Shown here: positions 34,261 to 42,787 of the stretch, in pieces
Numbering within the stretch: the first letter of the stretch is position 1
Layout of the letters: every line of letters starts with the position of its first letter
Origin: Methanothermobacter sp049720995
GTDB lineage: Archaea; Methanobacteriota; Methanobacteria; Methanobacteriales; Methanothermobacteraceae
Direction: 5' to 3'
NCBI RefSeq assembly: GCF_049720995.1
Contig: NZ_JBNASF010000005.1
Span: 11,957-75,956 of the forward strand
DNA length: 64,000 nucleotides
Made by a program: the position numbers and the translations under genes
Notes under the pieces: generated by a model
What the model saw: the letters and a program-made list of their open reading frames with translations, nothing else
Database searches by the model: none
What the model was told of the DNA's origin: nothing

Positions 34261-35025
34261 TCAGAATATCCTGCCGGCTGATGTGAAAAGAAGCCCCATT
34301 AAAAGAAGACCATCAAATAATACCAGCATAACCGCTTCACGGGTTCCGATGGACTGTCTTCTGATGGATGGCATTGTCCCCTGATAGCACCTCGCCTCCA
34401 TGGAACGGTACACTGTCTCACCCCTCAGCCAGGACCTTATAAAGAGGTTACCTGCAAGGAGCCCCAGGGACCTGTAGGAATTTTTAATACCGCTGTAGCC
34501 GAGCCTTGAATCCTGGGCATTATACATCACCGATGCCTCCTCGATGAAAACAAATATGGACCTGTACATGAGGAGGGCTATCTCAATGAAAGCCGCTGGA
34601 AGACCCAGCCTTCCAAGTTCATGGAAGACCTCATTGAGGGGTGTCGTGAGTGCAAGAAAGGCGAGGCAAGAAAACCCGCCGAGTATCCTTGAGAAGACCA
34701 GAATACCTGTCTGCAAGCCGTCACTGTAGACAATGAGACCCATGAATGTTACAAGTGGTTTCACACCAAAGAAGAACGCCATGAGCAAGAGCGTCAGAAC
34801 AGAGAATCCCAGAGGAATAGCTGCAAACCGCAGGTAGTATGAGGCGGGTATATCCGCTGCAAAGAGAATCAGGAGTGTCATTAGAAATGCTATGATGAGG
34901 GGTATGACCGGGTTTGGTGACAGGACTGAAATCAGCATTGTGATAATGGCCAGGGCAATCTTAAAGCCGGGGCTGGTGTTTCTGAGGCCATTGGTATGTG
35001 CATAGTGGTCAACAGATATGTTCAT
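34261..35025 (-). CDS. cbiQ: ECF transporter transmembrane protein CbiQ
   Basis: About 254 residues from ATG 35025 with GGTGAGG upstream; an earlier ATG at 35037 has no ribosome site. Several membrane helices and the coupling helix ARxxxRG-like block MYNAQDSRLGYSG and MEARCYQG near the C terminus identify the ECF T component that contacts CbiO. The N terminus SVDHYAHTN is typical of CbiQ. Confidence 0.92.
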   Translation of the reverse strand: MNISVDHYAHTNGLRNTSPGFKIALAIITMLISVLSPNPVIPLIIAFLMTLLILFAADIPASYYLRFAAIPLGFSVLTLLLMAFFFGVKPLVTFMGLIVYSDGLQTGILVFSRILGGFSCLAFLALTTPLNEVFHELGRLGLPAAFIEIALLMYRSIFVFIEEASVMYNAQDSRLGYSGIKNSYRSLGLLAGNLFIRSWLRGETVYRSMEARCYQGTMPSIRRQSIGTREAVMLVLFDGLLLMGLLFTSAGRIF

Positions 35026-35046
35026 CGCCCTCACCATGAAAAAATC

Positions 35047-35334
35047 CTATTCTGGGGACTCTCCCCTTCCCCTGTAGTAGCCGAAGAAGTATCCTATTAT
35101 TAGGGCCCCTATGGCGGCCTGGAGCGCGAATAGCAGACTCTCTATCTCACCGCTTGGGGGCTCCCATATGGGCTGGAACCAGGGTTTATACCCTGTTTCA
35201 GATATTGCCTCGGCTGCACTGTCATCAGCCCCCCCAAAGTATCCCTGATCCTCTCCAAGGCCACTGTAGATTACAAGGGGACTTATGGCAATCACCGCAA
35301 CTGCAATGAGCATTATGACGTGTCTTTTATTCAT
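35047..35334 (-). CDS. cbiN: Cobalt/nickel transport protein CbiN
   Basis: 95 residues with membrane helices near 6-22 and 66-84 and an extracellular loop between that contains DQGYFGGADDSAAEAI, matching CbiN. It promotes metal loading of CbiM. The start codon is one base after the cbiM stop. Confidence 0.92.
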   Translation of the reverse strand: MNKRHVIMLIAVAVIAISPLVIYSGLGEDQGYFGGADDSAAEAISETGYKPWFQPIWEPPSGEIESLLFALQAAIGALIIGYFFGYYRGRGESPE

Positions 35335-35335
35335 T

Positions 35336-36004
35336 TTAACCCTCCGCAGCAGGTTTTCCTATAACCTGAAGTTTTTCCATTATATCTGGCTTGAGCTTGA
35401 GGATGTTCTCAAATATCACCACGGTGAGAAGGCCCTCCGCAACTGCCAGTGGGAGCTGGGTGTAGGCAAATATCACCATGAACTTTATGAGTGCTTCCAT
35501 GAACCCTGGTTTAGGGTATGCAACCGCAAGCTGGACTGATGTTGTCACATATGTCATCAGGTCACCCAGAAACGCTGCAAGGAAGACTGCAGCAGATGAG
35601 GGTATGGCTGACCTTGTGATCCTGTAGATCCCCCAGGCACAGACCGGGCCAATGATACCCATGGAGAACACGTTTGCCCCCAGGGTTGTTATGCCACCAT
35701 GGGCAAGTAGCAGCGCCTGGAATATGAGAACAATAAGTGCCATGACGGATGTGACCGCAGGGCCGAAGAGCACCGCCCCGAGCCCATTACCTGTGGGATG
35801 TGAACAGCTACCAGTTACAGATGGAAGTTTAAGGGATGATAGAACAAACATGAATGCCCCGCTAACTGCAAGAAGCGGTTTTGCCTCGGGCCTCTCATCT
35901 GAAATCCTTATTATCCTTATCAAACCATAAATTATTACAGGTGCCGATAGGAGATACCAGAAGAGACACCACTCCGGTGGCAGGAATCCTTCCATGATAT
36001 GCAA
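35336..36004 (-). CDS. cbiM: Cobalt/nickel-binding membrane protein CbiM
   Basis: 222 residues. The N terminus MHIMEGFLPPEWCLFWY holds the metal-binding His2 and the Met-Glu motif of CbiM/NikM. SCSHPTGNGLGAVLFGP near 83-99 is the second signature. About seven helices are visible. A methanogen needs both Co (corrinoids) and Ni (F430, hydrogenases), and the sequence does not settle which is carried; CbiMNQO naming follows gene order. Confidence 0.93.
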   Translation of the reverse strand: MHIMEGFLPPEWCLFWYLLSAPVIIYGLIRIIRISDERPEAKPLLAVSGAFMFVLSSLKLPSVTGSCSHPTGNGLGAVLFGPAVTSVMALIVLIFQALLLAHGGITTLGANVFSMGIIGPVCAWGIYRITRSAIPSSAAVFLAAFLGDLMTYVTTSVQLAVAYPKPGFMEALIKFMVIFAYTQLPLAVAEGLLTVVIFENILKLKPDIMEKLQVIGKPAAEG

Positions 36005-36027
36005 TTTATCACCTTCTTGAATCTTTC

Positions 36028-36058
36028 TAAAGTAAACTTTAAGATATTAGTATATAAT
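36028..36058 (-). promoter_or_regulatory. cbiMNQO promoter with 14-bp palindrome
   Basis: On the minus strand ATTATATACT (36049-36058) is a TATA box; expected transcription start is near 36028. The perfect inverted repeat TAAAGTAAACTTTA at 36028-36041 lies between them and the cbiM ATG, over the start site. This is where an archaeal metal repressor such as NikR would bind. GGTGAT for cbiM lies at 36008-36013. Confidence 0.6.
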
Positions 36059-36207
36059 ATTTTCTATAATTTCTGATTTAAATTAAAGTTTTCTTGAGAG
36101 GCATGCTTGCCCAGAGTATGATAACCAGAATTGACAGCCCCGCCCACACCATCAAACACATCATGTCCCAGAAAAATAGATAAAATAACTCCAACAGAGT
36201 GGTTAAC

Positions 36208-36861
36208 ATGAAAATCAAAAACAGACTCATCCTTGCAATGGACCTCATGGACCCCGGTGAAGCCATCAGGGTCACAGGAGAGGTCGCTGAATACATTGAC
36301 ACGGTTAAAATAGGGTACCCCCTGGTACTCTCAGCCGGTATTGAGGTTATAGGTGATTTCAGGGAGAACTTTGGGTGCAGGGTGATAGCCGATTTCAAGG
36401 TGGCCGATATACCTGAAACCAATGAGAAAATATGCAGGGCCACATTCATGGCGGGGGCTGATGCGGTGATAGTCCATGGATTCACAGGTGCGGATAGTGT
36501 AAGGGCATGCCTAGAGGTTGCAGATGAAATGAAAAGAGAAATCTTCCTGCTGACCGAGATGTCACATCCAGGTGCAGAGATGTTTATACAGGAATCTGCA
36601 GATAGAATAGCAGAGATGGGCGTTGAACTCGGTGTTAAAAACTATGTGGGCCCATCAACAAGGATAGAGAGACTTTCAAGACTCAGGAAGATCATCGGGC
36701 CGGAAGCATTCCTCATATCCCCCGGGGTGGGTGCCCAGGGAGGAGATCCCTCTGAAACACTGAAATTTGCAGATGCTGTGATCGTTGGAAGGTCAATCTA
36801 CCTTGCAGAGGATCCCGCTGTTGCTGCAGCTGAAATTCTGGATTCAATGAGGGGCAGATAA
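36208..36861 (+). CDS. pyrF: Orotidine-5'-phosphate decarboxylase
   Basis: About 217 residues from ATG 36208; an in-frame GTG at 36199 is less likely. The catalytic array of the well-known Methanothermobacter enzyme is visible: Asp12 and Lys34 (DTVKIGYP), then Asp62, Lys64 and Asp67 in ADFKVADIPETN. The phosphate gripper GVGAQGGDP and GRSIYLAEDP follow. Many residues differ from the crystallised M. thermautotrophicus protein as I remember it, which argues for a different species. Confidence 0.96.
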   Translation: MKIKNRLILAMDLMDPGEAIRVTGEVAEYIDTVKIGYPLVLSAGIEVIGDFRENFGCRVIADFKVADIPETNEKICRATFMAGADAVIVHGFTGADSVRACLEVADEMKREIFLLTEMSHPGAEMFIQESADRIAEMGVELGVKNYVGPSTRIERLSRLRKIIGPEAFLISPGVGAQGGDPSETLKFADAVIVGRSIYLAEDPAVAAAEILDSMRGR

Positions 36862-36914
36862 TTAACTTATATGTCCCATCGGGTCCATAATAAACTATCC
36901 ATCCACCATAACAG

Positions 36915-37472
36915 TTACATGCACAGGGGTCCATGCGAACCCCCTAAACTCCTGATTCTTCCTGCAATTTCGTAGGCGACCTCAAAGAGTATGAAAAAAA
37001 GGACCGTTGCTGGGCCAAAACCTGTATCTGAAACTCCAGCCAGTGAGATAACAGCAAGGAGAACTATCACAGCCTTCAAGGAGAACCTGTAATCAAAGAA
37101 AAACCTGAAAAAACGGCCCTTTTCGTATACCCTGGGGTTATCATTACCATATTCATCAACATATGCCCCGGCTGTACATGCAACAAGAGCAGGGATGCTC
37201 AGTGAGGGCAATCCACCAAAAAAAAGAACCAGAAGGAATACCGCTGCAGCAAGCACATGGCTGGGGCAGTCTATCTTGCATGATATGAGGTTACCTGCGA
37301 ATATCCCGAGGAATATACATGCAGCCGCCGTATCAGCAGTGGAGAGAACACCTGATGAAAGCCCACAGAGGGCACCTGCAACCATACCCGTGAGGGGTCT
37401 TCCCCACTCATCCTCGGCCTCATCCGCAACCTTCATTAGGAAACCTGAAACAGGAAAAAGAAGTTCAATCAT
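36915..37472 (-). CDS. Polytopic membrane protein of unknown function
   Basis: 185 residues with four to five membrane segments. It has a charged opening (MKVADEAEDEWGRP) after the first hydrophobic stretch and a middle loop VDEYGNDNPRVYEKGRFFRFF. GAGGTC stands seven bases before the ATG. No family is named. It lies 18 bases downstream of the deoxyhypusine synthase gene, with which it is probably transcribed. Confidence 0.7.
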   Translation of the reverse strand: MIELLFPVSGFLMKVADEAEDEWGRPLTGMVAGALCGLSSGVLSTADTAAACIFLGIFAGNLISCKIDCPSHVLAAAVFLLVLFFGGLPSLSIPALVACTAGAYVDEYGNDNPRVYEKGRFFRFFFDYRFSLKAVIVLLAVISLAGVSDTGFGPATVLFFILFEVAYEIAGRIRSLGGSHGPLCM

Positions 37473-37490
37473 GAAAGGACCTCAACCCAA

Positions 37491-38393
37491 TCAATCCCTG
37501 TCAGAGAGTGCAGCTGAAAGTATAAGTGGAAACAGGGCTGTAGCATCACCAACCACCGTTACAAGATTCGAACCCGCCTGTGCCTTGGCCCATGACTTGG
37601 CCTCCTCAAGTGGGGCGCCACTGAGACTTCCCGTTTCGCTCCGATCCATGGTTATCTGGATCGCAGCATCCACACCCCCCCTTAGGAGGGTGGATGCAAG
37701 TGTGTAATGCTTCGGAAGTCCCCCTCCAAGTATAACAGCCCCTATTCTCTCATGGCTGAATACAAGGTCAGAGAGGCTGTTCATATCTCTCACAGCATCG
37801 AGGCATATCCTGTTGTCCTGTGTGTACATCCAGAGCTGGAGGCCAAGCATGCTGTCAATGATCCCAGGGGCATAGATGGGAACACCCCTAAGGTGGGCCG
37901 TTCTTATTATGGACATTTCATCCTTCAGATGCCCCCCTATCTCGTCAATGAGCTCCTGAATTGAAATATGGGGTTTTGATCTGAATATGGATGAAAAAAT
38001 GTCCTGCATCCTGGCTTCAAAGACCTCAAAGTCCTCTGACCTGGTATATATGTCACCTATACGGCCTATCCCCTGCTCATGAAGCCTTTCATCATCGAAG
38101 CCATATTCCCTGTAATGGGCCCCTCCAAAGGCCTCAAGGAGGTCATGTGTAAGGTTGGCGCCGCTTGTTATGAGGGCTGCTACAATTTCCTGATCTATGA
38201 GATCCCTTATTATCCTTCTCATCCCTCCGGGTACCAGCGGTCCTGCCACACTCATGAATAATCCCATTTCACTGTCATTAATCATCTCATGGAGCAGTCC
38301 CGCTGCCCTGTGGACCCTGCCTGCTCCAAGGACCCCTGAACGACCCATCTCCTCTACCAGGTCCCCTGCCTTCATACCAGGTTTTATATTCAT
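37491..38393 (-). CDS. dys: Deoxyhypusine synthase
   Basis: About 300 residues from Met 38393. An upstream GTG (38426) is in frame, but the TATA box at 38441-38450 places the transcript start near 38420, after that codon. The enzyme transfers the aminobutyl group of spermidine to a lysine of aIF5A. SGANLTHDLLEAFGG near 87 binds NAD, and LGGGLPKHYTL near 230 carries the catalytic lysine. GDATALFPL near the C terminus is conserved. Confidence 0.94.
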   Translation of the reverse strand: MNIKPGMKAGDLVEEMGRSGVLGAGRVHRAAGLLHEMINDSEMGLFMSVAGPLVPGGMRRIIRDLIDQEIVAALITSGANLTHDLLEAFGGAHYREYGFDDERLHEQGIGRIGDIYTRSEDFEVFEARMQDIFSSIFRSKPHISIQELIDEIGGHLKDEMSIIRTAHLRGVPIYAPGIIDSMLGLQLWMYTQDNRICLDAVRDMNSLSDLVFSHERIGAVILGGGLPKHYTLASTLLRGGVDAAIQITMDRSETGSLSGAPLEEAKSWAKAQAGSNLVTVVGDATALFPLILSAALSDRD

Positions 38394-38440
38394 ATGATTT
38401 ACATTCAAAAGTAACACTTCCTCCACGATAAATGAAAGGG

Positions 38441-38450
38441 TATTTATAAA
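38441..38450 (-). promoter_or_regulatory. TATA box of the deoxyhypusine synthase gene
   Basis: TTTATAAATA on the minus strand. Its spacing to the codons below decides between two possible starts of the gene: initiation near 38420 excludes the GTG at 38426 and leaves the ATG at 38393 with a leader of about 27 bases. Confidence 0.55.
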
Positions 38451-38540
38451 TTCTGTGCCGAGGCACTCAGGAATAAAGATGGTTGCAGCTTAGCTATATC
38501 CCTATTTCTATTTATATGATCCCCATATGATGCTCCCCGA

Positions 38541-38562
38541 GTGAAAAACCAGGTGCCTGGTC
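38541..38562 (-). terminator. Hairpin followed by T-run after the CBS regulator gene
   Basis: Directly after the stop codon at 38563, the minus strand reads ACCAGGCACCTGGT (38548-38561) then TTTTT. The two six-base arms are perfectly complementary. This resembles an intrinsic terminator, although the loop is short and archaea mainly use T-runs. Confidence 0.5.
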
Positions 38563-39444
38563 TCAATCTAGACCCGCTATACTGTCAAGGATATCTGTAC
38601 GGGTTATTATACCCGAAAGTTTACCCTCAGAGTCTGTAACAATCAGTCTCCCTATATTGTGTTTGTTCATGATCTCTATTGCATCAGAGATCATCATTTC
38701 AGGTTTAACCGTTATTATATTCCTTGACATGATCTCTGAAACAGGCAGGTTCTCGGTACCCTCTGCTATGGATGCTGTTATGTCGCTGAGGGTCACTATG
38801 CCCCGCACCTCATCGTCCTCCACTATCGGGGCGCCCTCGATTCCCAGTGATGATAGTTTAACCGCGGCATCCTTAACACTAACATCAGGGGGGAGTGTCA
38901 CAAGTTCATGGGTTGCAACCTCCCCAACCGTCCTCTTGGGTATGCTTCTTATGGCGGTTGTGTCCAGGAGGATTATGTTATCCATATCATCCCTTCCCAC
39001 AACAACCCCATCAACAATGAGCTTGTTGACCGGTGTTGGGCCTATGCGAACCCTATCGCCCAGGTCAAGTTTCCTTATGCTTCCAACCAGTTTTATTGCG
39101 GCCTCACATTCCCCTGGATCAGGGATGCTTGTGAACTCTATCTTTGCAACAGAAAGGTCATCGATTCTTTCACCGTCCCGGTAGATGGGGACAGCGGTTT
39201 CCCTCCCGCTTGATGATATGTTCAGCTGATGGTATGCCTTTATGGTTGGCTTGTATCCCCCGCGCGGTCCAGGGACACCCTTTACAAGTCCCAGGCTTCT
39301 AAGGGACTGCATCTGATTTCTTATTGTGCCCGGATTGCGGTTCATTATGGCTGCTATCTCCTCACCCTTAATGGATTTGCCGTTTGAATTCCTGTAGAGG
39401 TTGATGAGTGTCTGGAGTATTTCCTTCTGAACAGAGGTAAGCAT
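38563..39444 (-). CDS. CBS-domain winged-helix regulator
   Basis: 293 residues. The first 75 form a winged helix (GEEIAAIMNRNPGTIRNQM as recognition part, PRGGYKPT as wing). A central beta-rich domain (about 85-165) follows, containing DRVRIGPTP. Two CBS domains fill about 170-293, with TLPPDVSVKDAAVKLSSL and EIMSRNIITV. The CBS pair probably binds an adenine nucleotide or SAM and controls DNA binding. Proteins of this design are common in methanogens; the target is unknown. Confidence 0.85.
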   Translation of the reverse strand: MLTSVQKEILQTLINLYRNSNGKSIKGEEIAAIMNRNPGTIRNQMQSLRSLGLVKGVPGPRGGYKPTIKAYHQLNISSSGRETAVPIYRDGERIDDLSVAKIEFTSIPDPGECEAAIKLVGSIRKLDLGDRVRIGPTPVNKLIVDGVVVGRDDMDNIILLDTTAIRSIPKRTVGEVATHELVTLPPDVSVKDAAVKLSSLGIEGAPIVEDDEVRGIVTLSDITASIAEGTENLPVSEIMSRNIITVKPEMMISDAIEIMNKHNIGRLIVTDSEGKLSGIITRTDILDSIAGLD

Positions 39445-39540
39445 CTTAACACCTGATGATCTATTATGAATAATAATTATAATTATTTTTAATTAATATG
39501 TTTTTTTATGCTGTATCAATTAATAAATCTTAAAAGCTGA

Positions 39541-39723
39541 TCATCTGCTGATTTTCCCATCCCTCTTAAAGTATATGCAGTGTGCGGGGCTACCAGGTCC
39601 CATGGGGTGCCTGCAGTAAAGCTTAATCTCTCCAAGATCCTCAAGGACAACCTCACATCTGTAGACGCATTCCGGACATTCTCCCGTGGTCGAAATTATT
39701 CTGAAACCTTCAGCTGACTTCAT
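39541..39723 (-). CDS. Small cysteine-rich protein of unknown function
   Basis: About 60 residues from ATG 39723 (a GTG three codons upstream is possible). Cysteines occur as CPECVYRC near 16-23, a single C near 37 in YCRHP, and a late C near 49, which suggests zinc or iron-sulfur binding. No family is recognised. No strong ribosome site is present. It lies divergent to the B12-sensor gene with a 67-base gap. Confidence 0.6.
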   Translation of the reverse strand: MKSAEGFRIISTTGECPECVYRCEVVLEDLGEIKLYCRHPMGPGSPAHCIYFKRDGKISR

Positions 39724-39790
39724 ATTTAACACTGCAAAAAATGATAAATTTCTTATTGAGGTTCCAACTTAAATAGGTTGGGGTGACTTA

Positions 39791-40804
39791 TTGGGGATCA
39801 ACGTTTCAAGGGACTCCCTTGTATCAGCGGTATATGATGATCTTAAGGGTAAGGGGCTTGTAAGCCCTGGAGATAGGGAGCTGTGCATACAGGACATAAA
39901 TTACCATCTGGACTACCTTGAGGAGGCGATCAGTAATTCAAGTCCAGAGCTATTTGATGATTACGTCCTCTGGGCAGATGTGCTTCTGAGGAACCTTGGG
40001 CTCCCTGAAGAGTGTCTCAGGGGTTCGCTTAAAAGTATTGAAAAGGTTATGCTGGAAATTCCAGACGATGAAACCGCTTCCCTTGCTTCCAGTTACATCT
40101 CAGGTTCCCTCAGGAAACTTGAAATGGAACATGAACCTCCAAGCTACATCAGGGATCAGCCCCTGAGGGACCTTGCAGAGAAGTACCTTGAACTCGTTCT
40201 GAATACAGAGGCCAGGAAGGCCCGGGACCTCATAATCTCATCCCTGGAGTCCGGTGTGAATGTTGAGGATATATACCTCCATGTTTTTGAGCCGGTCCAG
40301 CATGAAATCGGCAGGCTATGGCAGACCAATCGGATATCGGTTGCCCATGAGCACTATGCAACATCAGTGACACAGATGATAATGTCAGAACTCTACCCAT
40401 ACATATACCGGGCATCAGAGCGAAAAAACCTCAGGCTTGTTGCCGCATGCGTTAACAATGAGCTGCATGAAATAGGAATAAGGATGGTCAGCGATTTTTT
40501 TGAAATAAATGGCTGGGATTCCGTTTACCTGGGGGCCAGCACCCCGCCAGAGGATTTCAGTAAAATCGTGGATGAACTGAAACCTGACCTTGTCGCTGTA
40601 TCAGCCACCATGACCTTCAACGTTGGACATGTTAGGAGGCTTATAGAAACCCTTGGGGAACTGGATGATTCCCCCCCTGTAATGGTGGGTGGCTACCCAT
40701 TCAAGGTGGACACTGAACTCTGGAGGAAGGTCGGAGCCGATCTGCACGCCGCCAGTGCCTCCACTGCCGTGAGGGTGGCTGAAGAATTTCTGAAAACAGA
40801 ATAA
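39791..40804 (+). CDS. CarH-like cobalamin-binding sensor protein
   Basis: 337 residues starting at TTG, with GGGTGAC just upstream. Residues about 125-210 are the four-helix B12-binding cap and 211-335 the Rossmann B12 domain. The cap has Trp177 and Glu187-His188, the exact W-x9-EH spacing used by CarH-type adenosylcobalamin photoreceptors. The Rossmann part has E-L-H-E-I-G at 224-229, giving His226 as lower cobalt ligand, and GG at 300-301. Unlike CarH there is no MerR DNA-binding domain; the first 120 residues are a separate helical domain. A histidine kinase follows after 36 bases, so this is probably its B12- or light-responsive partner. Methyltransferase corrinoid protein is the alternative. 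Confidence 0.8.
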   Translation: MGINVSRDSLVSAVYDDLKGKGLVSPGDRELCIQDINYHLDYLEEAISNSSPELFDDYVLWADVLLRNLGLPEECLRGSLKSIEKVMLEIPDDETASLASSYISGSLRKLEMEHEPPSYIRDQPLRDLAEKYLELVLNTEARKARDLIISSLESGVNVEDIYLHVFEPVQHEIGRLWQTNRISVAHEHYATSVTQMIMSELYPYIYRASERKNLRLVAACVNNELHEIGIRMVSDFFEINGWDSVYLGASTPPEDFSKIVDELKPDLVAVSATMTFNVGHVRRLIETLGELDDSPPVMVGGYPFKVDTELWRKVGADLHAASASTAVRVAEEFLKTE

Positions 40805-40840
40805 GACATTTTTATACTTTGAGCTATTGAAGGTTATAAT

Positions 40841-41911
40841 ATGGACAATAAAGGCCCTGAGGGTGTTTTCCTTATCCTGAGGAAGGATGGATCCATTGAG
40901 AAGATAATAGACCATGGATCTGACATACCCCTCACCATGGAATCCTTCGTTGATCTCATGGACCTGGGTAGCCAGGGAAAGGCCTCCCTTTTCATCCAGG
41001 AAATAAATGATAAGGGGGCTGCATATAACTGGGAACTGAATTTAAAGAACCTTAAGACCTACCACTTTTCAGGTTTCATCGCTGATGAAAGAATCTATGC
41101 TGTTGGAGCAGCCAGAAGGGAGGATATAATAAAGATCTACCGCCTTGCTGATACTGAGCTGCCTGAAACACCAGTGCCGGGTCCATCTGCCGGTGGGGAT
41201 GTGGGAGAAGAACTTTTTGATGAACTCACAAGGCTCAACAACCAGCTTTCTGCAGCCAGAAGAGAACTTCTAAAGAAGAACATGGAACTGGAGAGAGCCC
41301 TCAAGGAGAAGGAGATGCTCCTCCGGGAGATAAACCATAGGGTCAAGAACAACCTCATGATAATCTCAAGCATCCTCAATATTCAGTCAAGGTATGTGAA
41401 GGATAGGGACGATCTCATGCTCTTCAGGGAGGCCCAGTCAAAGGCCAGGGCGATGGCCATGCTTCATGAGCGGCTTTACACCTCAGGTAAACACAGGAGG
41501 GTCGACTTTGGTGAATATCTAATGGGACTTGTGAGGGACCTCTACCAGACATTCCTGTCAGATCCCGGCCGCATAGCCCTTGAGACAGATATAGATGAAG
41601 CTGAACTCGATATAAACACAGTTGTCCCCCTGGCACTCATTGTAAATGAGCTCTTCACAAATGCAATCAAACACGCATTTCCTGAGGGAAGGAAAGGTAA
41701 AATAAGGGTTTCATTTAAAAGAATGGATGATAATTACATTCTTGAGGTGGAAGATGATGGTGTGGGTCTTCCAGAGGACTTTGACCTCCAAAACACGTCA
41801 GGTATGGGTATGCAGCTTGTAAGAAGCCTTACTGACCAGATAAATGGTAAACTCAAAGTTGAATCAGATGGCGGGACCCGCTTCCTGGTTGAGTTCAGGG
41901 ACTGGAATTAG
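40841..41911 (+). CDS. Histidine kinase (HisKA_2/HATPase_c)
   Basis: 356 residues, cytoplasmic. Residues about 1-105 form a PAS-like or DICT-like sensor region, 121-165 a coiled coil, then the HisKA_2 box LREINHRVKNNLMI with phospho-acceptor His166. The HATPase N box is VNELFTNAIKHAF (Asn269, Asn274), then DDGVGLP and SGMGMQLVRSL. No membrane segment is present. No response regulator lies nearby. A TATA-like TTTTTATAC at about 40810-40818 puts the transcript start next to the ATG, so it may have its own nearly leaderless transcript besides read-through from the B12 gene. Confidence 0.9.
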   Translation: MDNKGPEGVFLILRKDGSIEKIIDHGSDIPLTMESFVDLMDLGSQGKASLFIQEINDKGAAYNWELNLKNLKTYHFSGFIADERIYAVGAARREDIIKIYRLADTELPETPVPGPSAGGDVGEELFDELTRLNNQLSAARRELLKKNMELERALKEKEMLLREINHRVKNNLMIISSILNIQSRYVKDRDDLMLFREAQSKARAMAMLHERLYTSGKHRRVDFGEYLMGLVRDLYQTFLSDPGRIALETDIDEAELDINTVVPLALIVNELFTNAIKHAFPEGRKGKIRVSFKRMDDNYILEVEDDGVGLPEDFDLQNTSGMGMQLVRSLTDQINGKLKVESDGGTRFLVEFRDWN

Positions 41912-41984
41912 TCAGTAACCATACCAATCAAGAAGCGATACCCGGTTTATATATTTAGAGCCCCAATCATAAACAGGGATTTTT

Positions 41985-42439
41985 ATGGTGGGAAGTGTTT
42001 ATATACTGGCTGTGAGGGCATTCATTAGGATGATAACGGAAGGGTTCTGATAATCAAAAGATCAGCTGATTCCAAGACCAACCCCTCCACATGGGAGCTT
42101 CCCGGTGGAAAGGTGGGTACCGGGGAGTCCCTTGAGGAAGCACTTAAAAGGGAGGTCAGGGAGGAAACCGGGCTTGAAATAACCCCCGGAGATGTTATGG
42201 GGGTTGTTGAACAGAAGTTCCCGATAATAAACGCTGTTCATATAATAATCAGGTGCAGGGCCTCGGGTAATGTGAAGCTGAGCCACGAACATGAGGGCTT
42301 TGCATGGGTTGAGCCGGCTGGTCTTTCGAAATATAGACTTGCAGACTGGCTCGCAGACTTTGTGAAGGATATCAGGGTTAAAAGAAGAGTGAAGGGTCAG
42401 GTTTCAGGGATATTCTCGGATTTCATAAAAAGGCACTGA
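41985..42439 (+). pseudogene. Nudix hydrolase gene with a -1 frameshift
   Basis: ATG 41985 (AGGGAT upstream, TATA at about 41946-41953) opens SVYILAVRAFIR and then runs to a stop at once. The next frame, from about 42029, continues DDNGRVLIIKRSADS, PGGKVGTGESLEEALKRE and VREETGLE, a complete Nudix box (G-x5-E-x7-REVREETG). One missing G after 42029 restores the whole 151-residue protein. So this is a genuine Nudix gene broken by a single base, either recently in the genome or in the sequencing. The substrate would be a nucleoside diphosphate derivative. Confidence 0.85.
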
Positions 42440-42475
42440 ATCTGAAGGGTTATTAAACATCTGTACAATTGAACC

Positions 42476-42700
42476 CTAATCAAGCGGAACCCTCTTAACC
42501 TCTATGCTGCACTTTCCTCCTTCACAGTACTCAAATACATATCCACATTTACTGCATTTTATGGCTCCAACTATCTCCTGGTCTTCAGGTATGCCTGCCT
42601 CTTTCAGTTTTTCCTTATTCTGGGGGTATTTAACCGTTGAAACGTCCTTATCCACTTCACCACACTCGGGACATGGCTTTTTTAAATCCTCAACCCTCAT
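42476..42700 (-). CDS. Zinc-ribbon protein of unknown function
   Basis: 74 residues with CPECG near 10-14 and CSKCGY near 49-54, a two-knuckle zinc ribbon, and a third cysteine pair in YCEGGKC near 58-64. The C terminus is hydrophilic. No function is known. It converges with the Nudix gene and is divergent from the nitroreductase gene. Confidence 0.75.
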   Translation of the reverse strand: MRVEDLKKPCPECGEVDKDVSTVKYPQNKEKLKEAGIPEDQEIVGAIKCSKCGYVFEYCEGGKCSIEVKRVPLD

Positions 42701-42787
42701 CTTATCACTCGTTCGTATTCTATGGAACTATTATGAACCTTCCAACATATAAAGGTCACCATCCATATATGTTTTAAGGTGAGGAAA

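Noticed and set aside
36005..36060. Cobalamin riboswitch before cbiM
   Set aside because: The leader is too short for one and no B12 box is seen. The TATA-plus-palindrome explanation is simpler.
36078..36164. A 28-codon hydrophobic frame on the minus strand upstream of the cbiM promoter
   Set aside because: It could be a tiny membrane protein, but it has no ribosome site or promoter and nothing to compare it with; too weak to list.
38394..38426. GTG start for deoxyhypusine synthase
   Set aside because: The TATA box at 38441-38450 predicts a transcript start downstream of this codon, and no ribosome site precedes it.
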